Part shown: one piece after another, positions 34,622-45,294 of the stretch
Numbering within the stretch: position 1 is the stretch's first letter
Layout: each line of letters opens with the position of its first letter
Assembly (NCBI GenBank): GCA_015680905.1
Contig: CM027377.1
Span: 15,152,501 to 15,216,500, forward strand
Direction: 5' to 3'
DNA: 64,000 nucleotides
Source: Coptis chinensis
Taxonomy: Eukaryota; Streptophyta; Magnoliopsida; Ranunculales; Ranunculaceae
Position numbers and translations under genes: made by a program
The notes under the pieces: generated by a model
The model's input: the letters and a program-made list of their open reading frames with translations, nothing else
Databases searched by the model: none
Told to the model about the DNA's origin: nothing

Positions 34622-37600
34622 TGTACAATTGATATGACTTTAATAACATCTTTCTACATTATAAAGAGGCGTAGGCGAGTGGGCTGAATGGGCCGGGAAA
34701 AATACTGTTATCACAAAACGACAAAAACGATTTTTTTAGTTTTTTATTTTATTATTTTGTTAAAGTCAAACGCACCACTATTTTGTTGTTTTTGGTTTTG
34801 TTTAAAAAAAAACGTGACGTGGGCACGTGCCAGAATACTAGTGATAATAACAGGCCCAATCAACAAGTATATTGACATATTGTGATGGATTTGAGACTTT
34901 CTAAGAACATTAATTCGATACCCAAAACCCGTGCGAGAAAACACAAACCACAAAATAGATACACGCACTTAAGTTTGTTTCTTATCGATGATGATATTGT
35001 TTATTTTCATTTTATTTTATTTTTATGATATGAGCGGCGCTGAGGTTTTGGGGACCAAGACGAACTTTGCAAGTGGGACCCTTATGTGACAATTTAGTTG
35101 ATTTCGCCAAATTGGTATGAGAATTGTGGCTTTTAGGAGTCGAACTAGTGATATATTGATTAATTAAAGCGTAGCACGTCTCTTGGACAACATACAATTT
35201 TCCTAATGCAGCTTTTTTTATTCGGACTGATAAGTTTAGTAGATGTTTGGATCTCATTTTTTATTTTTTTAAAAAAAAATATTTATTAAAAAAATAGTTT
35301 TTGAATAAACATGTTTGGTTGTAATTTTTCTTAAATATTATTTTATCAAATCAGATTTTAAGTGATATTTCTCAATATATATTAAGATATCTCAAAGATA
35401 AAAATCTTAAAAGTCTAAAAATATGGGCAGTTTATTTGCCTTGAGTGCCCAAAGTGTTTACCTCAAAACAAAAACAATTTTTTGTCTTAAAAAACAAGTT
35501 TTTTTTTTTTATCATAAAACGAGTTTTTAGGATGAAAAAGTGTTTTTTTGGATGAAAAACTATTTTTTTAAATACAGATCAAATACATTTATTTTTTCAA
35601 AAAATATTTTTTAACTAATAAACACTTTTTGACAATAAATAAATATGATCCAAACACCTCTTATGTTTATCGAAAAAAAATGACTATTCATCCAATAAAA
35701 AATAGGATTCATTATAATAAATACTAATGCTTTACTAATAAAGTTTGATGCAAACAAACTAAATGAAAATCCTTCTCTTTTAAGAAGTACCTTTCAATTA
35801 AAAGTTTCCATAATTGCTTTGAACTTCTTCCAATACCATAAGATGTAAATGGCTAATGAAGTTAACACCTTACACCTGCCCACCGTTCTGAAAGATTCAT
35901 TTCATGAAGAGTCTACAGATCATTTTCATCACATTATTGTCTTCCAAGTAAGCATTCTTCCAGCTGGATGTGGACCTTCAACAAAATTTCAACACGTTGC
36001 ATTCTTTGTAAAGTTTAATGACATGGCACCATATGGTTAGATATTATTCCATCGTCACATTGTTGGCGACGTTGACGTCAGTAAAACCTGAATCCATTGT
36101 CCATTAGTGCCAAAAAGCCTTTGGACCATATCCCTACGTATTAACGGTTATACTAGCCTAACTTCCTCGGGATCCGTGACAAGATTCTTGGATCCAGTAG
36201 AGTTATTCCACTTACACCTGTGTTTATCTACTCGTTGACAAAAATAACCTTCCTAGATTCCGCTATCTACCAATTATGAATTGCTTTTCAGTAGCAAAAT
36301 GACAAATCTTGTTCTTATCCAACAGTTTTGTCAATTGGCATTTTGGTTCAGATTCATTCTATGGCACTAGAAGACGAAATAGCTTATGGAAGTGGAAAAC
36401 TTTTGTCTGGAGAAACTGAGGTTTTCTACGACACTGTAGTTATCAACGCCACTTATGTGGATATATCCTGTTTCTTTTATTTTCTGTTTTACATATTATC
36501 TTAAATTTTAGTGAGCTCTTTATTTGAGATTATCCATAAGGGTACACTTTCGTAAAATATCATTTTTTTTATATTCAACCTGCTAGAATGTGTGATTTAG
36601 TCATTTAGTCTAGTCAAAGAGCCTAAATGGATTCGATTTTCTACAAAAATTGTGAAGTTAATCTAATGGAATACTACAAAAATATCAGACATTCACAATT
36701 TACTTGTGGTTTCAGCTGTGAAATGATATAGGTGATTCAGTGTGGAACTTTTGTAGTTTATTTTCCTTTTTCTCTTTCTTAGACTGATGCTGATTGAATT
36801 ATTATTTTATGTAATAAAAGAAACTTAGATCATTGAAGCAAGTGTCTTATAGACTTTTATAGTTCGAACTAAATACCACAAAATTACCTTTTTAAGGTAT
36901 TTTTTAGGTTTCACTTTCAGTTTAAGCCTAAGTTGTACTAATTAAGGTCTGCAGTACATTTTTCTAACCTTCTTTATGTGGAAATTTTCTGTGAGGAGTC
37001 TTCTCCTGCAACAAAATAACCTTCAAATCACGTGTAAATTTTGGGAACTTTGCTAACAATGACCAATAGTGTAATTCATATCATGATTCAGGATACCATG
37101 AGCTTCATTTAATAACCAATTTGTACCAATTTTAGTGGCGCACTTAATGGGTCTTCATTCATATTTTAAGCTAAAAAATAGTTTTAGCTCTGAAAGTTGT
37201 TTTCAAAACATATTTCCTGAAAACAAATTTGTAAGCATTCATATATAACCAAAGAAAGAAGCTTTGTTACGTGCAAATCTCAAACCGTTTAAACTTTATT
37301 CAGTTTAGGCAAGTGAAGTATACTCATGCCTGACTCAAAAATATTGGAATATTGTGTTCTACATTTACTTCTAGTTTCTTCTATGCCGTTTTTGTGCTGG
37401 GTTGGTAGCCGGAAGCGAAAAACATTGAGCAATTTCAACGTGCGAAAATTCTGATCAATTTCAATTCACACGTTTTTTTTTTTATCAAAATAATCATTTA
37501 TATTTTCTGAACACTTAAAAAAAAAAAATGGAAGTCATTAGTCATATCCGTGTCAATTACGCGTATTTGCCATACCGATACTGTAATCAACCCATCTCCA

Positions 37601-38697
37601 TAGTATATCATGAGGTCATTGCATGAATTTGGGTCGTGGGGGCTGATGAAGCCTTCATGTATTTTATTTACTTTATATGCTCTTATTTTTATATAACCAT
37701 ATTAATATGAATTTCAACATTAACATAGATCGAAATTGCAAGCAGCAAGGGGTGATCCGACTGATAGATAGTACATCAGGGAAAACAATTAAAAAGAATT
37801 AGTTAAGCTGAGATATAAAATAAAAATATCACCCAAAATGTTAATTATAGTTCCTCAACCCGACTACGATTTCCCTCCATAATGCAAATGTTGGTTAATC
37901 TTATTGGGAATGGTTATATGAATTCCACTTTATAGTGACTCCAAAGTTATTCCACTCCTACTAATTGATTTACCAAATGAATTGAGAGCTAATTTTTTAT
38001 TGAGATATACATCACATGATAGAGAACACTCCCTACAAAAAATCAGTTCAATTGAATACGTTTAACATTATCAAAAGTTGTACCAAAATTAAAAGAATAT
38101 GGGTCGTTGGATAATTTTATAACATTATAAACAATTTTTGACGAGGTTGTACATCTTCAAATGAATTGATTTTTCGTGAAGATGATTTCTATTGTGTGGG
38201 GAATATCTGCACCAAAAATTAGCTTCTAATTCATTATATTTAGTAGTGGAGTTTTTTAGAGTCATTTTAAGTGGAGTTCATATAACCATTCTCAATTTTA
38301 TTTGTACAAATTAAATAGGCTTTGTGGAGTTAGTTAAAATGTGGTCAGCAGATCATTTCTACTTGACTCTAAACTCACACAGTATGTCAAATCATAACAT
38401 TTAAAAATGTATATATGTAAATTCGGAGAGCATAATTTTGATGAAATTTGCTTCAAGCAAAGAAGAGTTTGGTTTTTGACAAGTGAGACTGTTGAGACAG
38501 GGCACAATCAAAACCCTCTAGGCTTTTGTTTACTGACTAACAAATTTTTTGGAAGTTATATTCTAGCTATAGGTTTTCTATTGTAAACTCAAATCAATTT
38601 GAGGAGAGCCAAGGCGTTCTCTATATAGTTATCAGTTCATCAATTGATTTAAAAATGGAAATTTAGTGCACCATTGACAAAATTATTGCAACCTAAA
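34622..38697. other. Intergenic DNA; possible exon remnants near 35850-36470
   Basis: Mostly AT-rich. A 63-codon frame at 35849-36040 (MANEVNTLHLPTVLKDSF...) and a stretch near 36361 (MALEDEIAYGSGKLLSGETE) have more coding-like composition than the surroundings, but I do not recognise either. No splice structure links them convincingly. Confidence 0.4.
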
Positions 38698-38705
38698 TTA
38701 TGCAC

Positions 38706-39099
38706 CAAGGCTGAAAATATCGGTCGATATATCAATATATTGGCGATATATTTCGGTTTTTGAAGTACACGATATGGAGATATTAAAATATTTTGGATGG
38801 ATATATAAATACAATTTCAAATCAATATATTGGGTTTTCCGATATATCAATATATATCGACCGATATATTCAATAGATCCGATATATATTGTTGACTTAG
38901 TTGACTTTGACCGTTTTGACCTATTTTTTTATTAAAATCTCTAACATTTCTGATATATATCGGTGATATTTACAATATATCAATTTACCCAAAAAAAAAG
39001 ACTAATCAACCAAAAAAAAAAAAATTGGGCTGATATATCGATATATTTTGGTTTTTTAACCCTCCGATATATAGTCGGAAATGGAATTTTTGGGCCCTG
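38706..39099. mobile_element. hAT-like MITE, GATATATC-rich (394 bp)
   Basis: The ends CAAGGCTGAAAAT and, reversed, CAGGGCCCAAAAAT form short inverted repeats of hAT type. Flanking octamers TTATGCAC (38698-38705) and GTATGCAC (39100-39107) match at seven of eight positions, the size of a hAT duplication. The interior is dense in GATATAT and CGATATATC words shared with 23301 and 30851. Confidence 0.75.
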
Positions 39100-39197
39100 G
39101 TATGCACTAAAGAAATCAGTGTAGTACGTTCACTACACTCCTTTTATAAGAGTGTGGTGAAAAGGAAAAATGAACTAGACACAATATAGTTAAATAA

Positions 39198-40211
39198 GGG
39201 GTCATTTGTTTTTGCTTCTTATAAGACCTTGAGGTCTTATAACATCTTATAAGATGTGGCCTAGTGATTTTGAACATTTTTTTGGTTTGTTTTTTGCCTC
39301 TTATAAGAGGCATTCTACTAGAAATGTCTTATAAGAGGCTCCAATTCTATAAATACTAAAATTGGATCTACTTAAATTCTATAAGTCTTATAACTTCAAA
39401 AATGACTCAAACACCCCGGCCCATATATCCCTAAATTTCATTTTTCTCTTCTTCCCTTTTCATTATCTTATTCTCCAAATAACTCCATTGCCCTAGCCAC
39501 CACCGGCTATCACCACCACCACCACCACTACCACCACCATCATCACATCTACCACCACTACTACCGTACTATTAAGACTATCATCACCACCACCACCGTG
39601 CTATTAAAATCACCACCACTTCCACTACCACCACTACCACCACCACCTTGTCTTTATTAAGACTAAATCATCACCTCCACTACCACCACCACCACCACCG
39701 TGCTATTAAAACCAATATCCACTACCACCACCATCATCACATCTACCACCACTACTACCGTACTATTAAGACTATCATCACCACCACCACCGTGCTATTA
39801 AAATCACCACCACTTCCACTACCACCACCACTACCACTACCATCACTACCACTGTGCTATTAAGACTAATATCATCACCTCCACTCGTCTATTAAAACCA
39901 ATATCATCATCTCTACTACTACCACCACCACCGCCAATTAAGATAGTTTCTTAAAATCGATATTCTAATTATCAAAATTGATTTGAAACCGAAAATCAAA
40001 CTATACATTTGTTTCAAATTAATCTATTCAAGTTAAATGTGATGTAAAATAGGGTTATATTTGTCAAATAATTATCTATAAGATGTCATGTATTTGTTTT
40101 TTCTATTTTTACAAGTGTTTATAAGATGAACTTAAAATGAAAAATAAACCACTTTATAATACTATCTTATAAGACCGTCTTATAACTTAACCCAAAAAAA
40201 CAAATTGCCCC
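39198..40211. mobile_element. PIF/Harbinger-like non-autonomous element (1014 bp)
   Basis: The left end GGGGTCATTTGTTTTTGCTTC and the right end reversed, GGGGCAATTTGTTTTTTTGGG, are inverted repeats. Flanks are TAA on both sides (39195-39197 and 40212-40214). Both arms continue with repeated CTTATAAGA words. A GGG-type end with TAA duplication is characteristic of PIF/Harbinger (Tourist) elements. The centre holds a CCA-rich array. Confidence 0.78.
39500..39940. repeat. CCA-rich minisatellite with larger duplication
   Basis: CACCACCACCACC tracts alternate with GTGCTATTAAAACCAATATC-like spacers. A block of about 100 bp starting ATCATCACATCTACCACCAC at about 39539 recurs about 194 bp later. One frame reads as poly-His/Pro and is not a gene. 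Confidence 0.9.
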
Positions 40212-40214
40212 TAA

Positions 40215-41146
40215 ATCTTCATATGAAATTAGACCCAAGAGTCTTAGGACTTCCGACTTCATAATCATTTTCATTCTTTATTCACCTCATGTTCTCACAG
40301 TAATCTATCATGGTCAGTGGTAAGTTAATAGTAGGTTGCCTAACAAATTAAAAAAATTGTTTTCACAAATTCTCAAGGAGCAACATCGACGACCAATCAA
40401 GAACACATCAGCAAAATATTCTCAGTAACGAATTGATTGTATCTCAATAATATAAAATTCTTTAAAAATTTAGGCGATCACGTGAGATCGAGACTGATGA
40501 ACTAAATTTCTATAAGTTTACGATTCAAAATTGCAATTTCCCTGTTTCTGAATGGTATTACAACTGTGAGGTTAGTGATTTCAACCCCACATTACCAAAA
40601 CCAAAATATAAAAAACAAAAACAATAAGGACCCACGTATTATTAATTTAGAAAGACTGCAAAAATAAGCACATAATGCAACTCATGTCGTTGATGAAATA
40701 AACACTAAAATCCACAGGAGTGGATGTGGATATTGTAATAAATTCATACTAAGATGAGATATCGACCAAATAAATCTTATTTCCCAAACAGTTTGGGTAC
40801 AGTTAGACAAACAAAAATTATTCTGAAATCTCTATACATTCATATACCTTAATTTTAGGTCGACGCACCCTGGATTTGTTTCTGTCTCACATTACAGATT
40901 GATTGAAGAATCCAAGTAAATAAGAATCCAAAAGAAATGAAAAACTAAGTACAGAAGAATCATTTCTTATAATACATGACATTATGACAATGTCTTTTTT
41001 GTTCTATTAATCTTATTTGTATGCATAAATTCTGTACATACACACGCTACTAAATCAAGACAATAATCATAATTATAATAAAATCTTAAAAAAATTGGCT
41101 GTCTTTCTCAGCCTCGCTTTGGTATATTCTGTATTTTCATGCTTCT
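40215..41146. other. 3' flank of the NAC gene
   Basis: AT-rich. It includes the presumed 3' UTR and terminator region of the minus-strand NAC gene just below 41147. No other gene was seen. Confidence 0.5.
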
Positions 41147-42442
41147 TCAATAATTCCATAAACAATCAAGGTCTACTGGTTCAGTAGAAGGAGAAGGATC
41201 TTGCTGATCATCGAAAGATCGCCGACCCATGTCATGATTCGATACGACTGATGAGATTTCAGTGTTCATATCAGTAGTTAGGCCTGTTTCTTGTGAAATA
41301 CTAACCATCTCTCTTTCTGTTTTGAAATTCTGTTTCATTGCTGAACCTTGGTTTTCTAACCAAGCTTGAATGAAGTTAGAACCTTGGTATTGAAAATTGG
41401 AAAGGTTTGGGTGAGTATGATGAGTGGAGTAAAGTGAGTTTGGAAGTGAATATTTGGACAACAGTAATGAAGATTGCGAGATGTTATCGGAAGGATTTGT
41501 AGGGGTAGAAAAAAGGTGAGAATTGAAACAATCAATCATCTCTTCCTGGTTTTTCTGACCCTCCATTTGGTTGGAGAAGCAGGTCACGTGAGTTGCCTCA
41601 GAAGCAACTGGTTTGTTTTTGCAAGTATAAGGTGAAGGATCCATTAATGGTGGCAAAAGCGAAGGACCCAAGTCGTCGCCAAAGGAGCTTTTGTACAACA
41701 AACCAGGAACATGAATTTTCTTCCCACCAGAACTCTTTTGAAAAATCCTGCAAAGTACCCATTCATTCTGCAAACAAGAAATGAAAATGGAAGTAAGAAA
41801 AAACCCATCAACAAACTACTAAGAACAGAGGGAAAACAGAGGGAAAAGCAAGACAATAAAAGAAATAAGAAAACGGTTTCTTACCTTAGCTGTTTTGGGG
41901 AGATTGTAAAGAGAGTGCTTTCCCTCAAGTCTGTATTCATGCATAACCCAATTAGTTTTTCACCTTTTGGAGCTCTTCCTTTGTAGAAAACAAGAGTTTT
42001 CTTCATCCCAACAAGGGTTTTAGCTCTATAAATCTCTTTATCTTTCCCTGTGGCTTTCCAGTATCCAGCTTCTGTTGCTCTATTAGTCCTTAAACCAGTT
42101 GGGTATTTTCTGTCTCTAACACAGAAGAAGTACCACTCTTTCTCTCCCATTTTAGCTCTCCCTTCAATTGCAAAAACACGAAAATTATGTCAAAAATAAG
42201 GACATAGATAATCAGAGAAAGCATTGAAAATAATCTGTTTATTTAAGAAACTTACATGGCAATTCCCATGGTTCACACTTGTTCAAATCAACTTCACCAA
42301 TTGCTCTAGCATTAAAGCAGCTATCAACAACCTTCTTGGAGAGATATTGAGTTATAAGCTCTTCATCAGTAGGGTGAAATCGAAAACCAGGTGGCAAATC
42401 CATTTGCTCATCAACTTTACCAAGGCTAGAAACATTTTCCAT
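41147..42442 (-). CDS. NAC100: NAC-domain transcription factor (NAC100/NAC080-like), frameshifted as read
   Basis: Three exons. Exon 1 is 42442-42256 ([20 protein letters not shown], the subdomain A start). Exon 2 is 42161-41885 ([47 protein letters not shown]). Exon 3 is 41767-41147 ([17 protein letters not shown], then an activation region ending SISQETG...[13 protein letters not shown]). Introns 42162-42255 and 41768-41884 have GT/AG ends at the two positions standard for NAC genes. The C-terminal QETG..TDMNT and PVDL..WNY match Arabidopsis NAC100. The product should be a nuclear DNA-binding regulator of about 361 residues. In exon 2, after GEK, five A's (41956-41960) stand where six restore [13 protein letters not shown]. 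With five, the frame is lost before subdomain E. The three exons sum to a multiple of three only with one added base. An upstream in-frame ATG at 42481 exists, but the family start favours 42442. Confidence 0.93.
41572..41592 (-). promoter_or_regulatory. miR164 target site
   Basis: The plus strand reads TGGAGAAGCAGGTCACGTG then AG, nearly identical to mature miR164, so the NAC mRNA is complementary to it with three mismatches (miRNA positions 13, 20 and 21). It encodes THVTCFSN, the counterpart of the conserved VPCFSN peptide over the miR164 site in NAC1/CUC/NAC100 relatives. The central cleavage positions 10-11 are paired. Confidence 0.9.
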
Positions 42443-44880
42443 ATCTAGCAACACCCTTGAGGCCTTTTCTTTCTGGATCAAATGGTCTTAATGAAAAAAC
42501 ACTTCTATGTGTCTTCGAGAAGTAAACAGCAAAAGTAGACTAAAATATCAAATGGGAATGAATGAAATGGCAGTAAATATCTACAACAAGAGTGCCAAAC
42601 ACAAATAACAAAGAAAGAAATCAAACAAAAAGGGAAGTGACAAGGTTTAAAGGAGGTACTAGAGGGAGAAGAGAAAAGGCCGGGTCATGAACTAAAAGAG
42701 TTTCTGAACTAAGAAATTGAAAGAAGCTGTTAAGAAAAGAGTGTTGAGGAACAAAAACCATCTTTAAATACTGATTCATGACGAGTAAGAAACGTGATTT
42801 GTAAGGCAACCAAGTTGGTGGGTTTTAGTTCTCTTTAACTTTTTTATAGTTACAAATTCTGCTTTCTTTTGACTAAATACATTTCACCCAGACAGCATTC
42901 TTTGTATGAAAAACTGAAAACAACCCCCATAAATAAATATATCAATAAATACTGCTAATTGAGTAATAAGATTAACAGAATTTGTCCATAAGATGTACTC
43001 ATTTTATGAATTCGAAGACCATTTTAACCATTGCCATATGCCATTTGCCTAATAAGAATATAATTATTTTGGTACACAACATGTTTTCTATGTTGTTTTA
43101 CGTAAACAGATTGGTGTTTCTCTTTCTTTTTTTTGCAAAATGTATTTATCTTTTAATTTCATTTTTATGGGTTCACCGGATTGGACTTATTAAAACTCTA
43201 TATTTCTTTACAAACATTACAACCTAAAGACAAAGCCCAATAATAATTTTCCCATAAATCCAAAATCTGGCTGATGTCATCATACGTAATAATTTTTTAT
43301 TTATAATTTTGGCTCAAGAACAAACCGGACTAACGATATCGTATTTAAATTTATAAAAATTTAAATTTACATTGGTACACTATATGTACATTTTCATATG
43401 AAAATTTAAATTTACATAATATATTTAGATATGCAAATTTAAATTTAGATATAAAATTTTCAATTTACATGCTGATGGACTGATGGTCAGCCCAATTACT
43501 TGATTTTTCTTTATGAAATTTTGACCCAACCTATTCGTTGACAAAAACGGAATTTCAGAATTAACTAGGAGAAAATACCATTCAGACCAACTGACCAAGT
43601 TATTTGAAGGTATGAATGTGCTATGCTTTATGTGCGCAATACGATTATGTCATACCCTCACACTAGTTTATAATTTAAGTACTCTTATAATTTCATGATA
43701 TGTTTTCAATGAAAAAATAGGACTCCTAAATTTAATTTCATTCAGGCACAATGAATTTTAATATGAAATTAAACTTTGAGCATTGTTCCTTTTTCATTAT
43801 TGTGTTAGAAAACTTAGAATGCATCCCACCAAAACTTCTTATCGCAATAGCAACTGCCTGAACACATATCATGAAATTAAGGTTACGAAAGCTAACATAC
43901 GCGTATTTCAAAAATTTGTATAAAGTCTCTTTATTCATGCCAAATGGCCATGACTCCACTTACATTCCGGCCATCTGAAACCAGAAGAAATAACTTTTTT
44001 GTTATTAATATTCTTTTTATCATTTATATCCCAAAATAGTTTGCTATCCTCTTCTTTTTTTTCATAATATGGTTGAGACATGTCTGTCTGGTGTTTTATA
44101 TGTCAAAAAAATGTTTGTTTGGTGTCTATTCTATTTTCTATTTTGAGAAAATGTGAGATTGAAGGGATCACAATTATAACTAGACATTGGGAGGGATAAG
44201 ATTTTGTCGGAACTAGCCTATTCAAGTAATTCTGTAAATGATGTGCAATTATACATAAATTGTACGTTAAGTTTAATGTCAATTAAAACAGTAATTGATG
44301 AACTGCCTCTTGAATTGATAGATTTTGGCCCAAAAAATGGATATAATTATATCATTTCTCATCCGTCAAATGGTTACAATTGTTAACCTACGACTCATTC
44401 GAGGAGCTTAGCAATTTGACATGTTATCCTTGTTTTAAGATTTTAGATGCATGCTTAAATTTGATAGAAAAATAAAACTAACTATATTCTGTGTACATCA
44501 CCTACGTTTAAGCAAATTAATTTGAGTCTGTAGTACCAATGTATAATTGAGTTTTTTTTTTTTTTTTTAAACAAAATACCAGGCAGATGGAAAAAAATTA
44601 TTCGTTCGCGTGCACGTTTACATGACAGACTACTATTTACGAAAGGAAAGTTTGAATGCATAATAAATCGAAAATTGCGTAATGTTGAACTATAATCGAT
44701 CAGTTGTGCACATCATATACAGTTCCATACTTAGAAAGTATATTAAAGCTAATTAGGTGTATTACACTGCCATACATGTATAAAATCTTTAAATTCACGA
44801 AAAGATGTCATTATACAGTGAAGAGGGTATTGAGGTAATTATATTGGTGAGTCAGTAGATTATGATAATATAAAGCTTCA
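42443..44880. other. 5' flank of the NAC gene
   Basis: Proximal promoter and 5' leader of the minus-strand NAC gene. A possible TATA-like TATTTAAAG (minus, about 42764-42772) is about 320 bp upstream of the ATG; this is weak. An AAATTTAAATTTACAT repeat occurs at 43340-43470. No other gene was seen. Confidence 0.5.
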
Positions 44881-44913
44881 TTTCCCAATCAAAGAACTGT
44901 GCTTGCTAAAGGT

Positions 44914-45294
44914 GACACGTGCCTCGTTAACCGCATCTGAGGAATTTCAATCGTATCCGTAAGTAGGGAGATCCACGGTCAAAATTCTTTCCAACAGTCA
45001 ACGTCCATATCTTGCCACGTATACATCTGACAAAAGGAATTGACAGTGCCGCCGCAACCGGTACGAAAATGTTACTAACCAGACACGTGTCAATTTACTA
45101 CTGTTTAGTCATGTGCTAAACTAACCCAAGGGTTGACAACTAACATTAGTTTATGTCTAGCTGGCGCATGTGGGCCCTGCTTCCTTCATTCCCGACAGAA
45201 GTCACGACAAAATATAGTGACGTGGCTTCATAAGGTTCGTTGAAAACCCCGCCAAGCGTGGAGGAGTTTATTTTTTTAAAAGCCACACGTGTGG
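44914..45294. promoter_or_regulatory. G-box/ABRE-like and W-box motif cluster
   Basis: CACGTG hexamers at 44916, 45084 and 45286, within GACACGTGCC, GACACGTGTC and the palindrome CCACACGTGTGG. Also GCCACGTA near 45015, TGACGTGGC at 45218-45226, and several GTCAA/TTGAC cores. It is markedly richer in GC and motifs than the surrounding DNA. It lies about 2.5 kb upstream of the NAC start. CACGTG with ACGTG(G/T)C context is recognised by bZIP and bHLH factors, for example ABA-responsive ones. Which gene it serves is inference. Confidence 0.6.

Noticed and set aside
39648..39863. His-rich open frame
   Set aside because: It is a translation of the CCA/CATCAC minisatellite, with no start context or homologue.
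41881..42150. Treating the exon 2 read-through frame ending SPKQLR as the true NAC product
   Set aside because: It departs from the NAC domain exactly at the five-A run and reads through the donor site GTAAGA. The spliced, shifted frame explains the conserved residues.
42239..42481. NAC start at the upstream ATG (42481)
   Set aside because: It adds 13 residues ([13 protein letters not shown]) not typical of the family. The inner MENVSS start matches relatives. The upstream one cannot be fully excluded.
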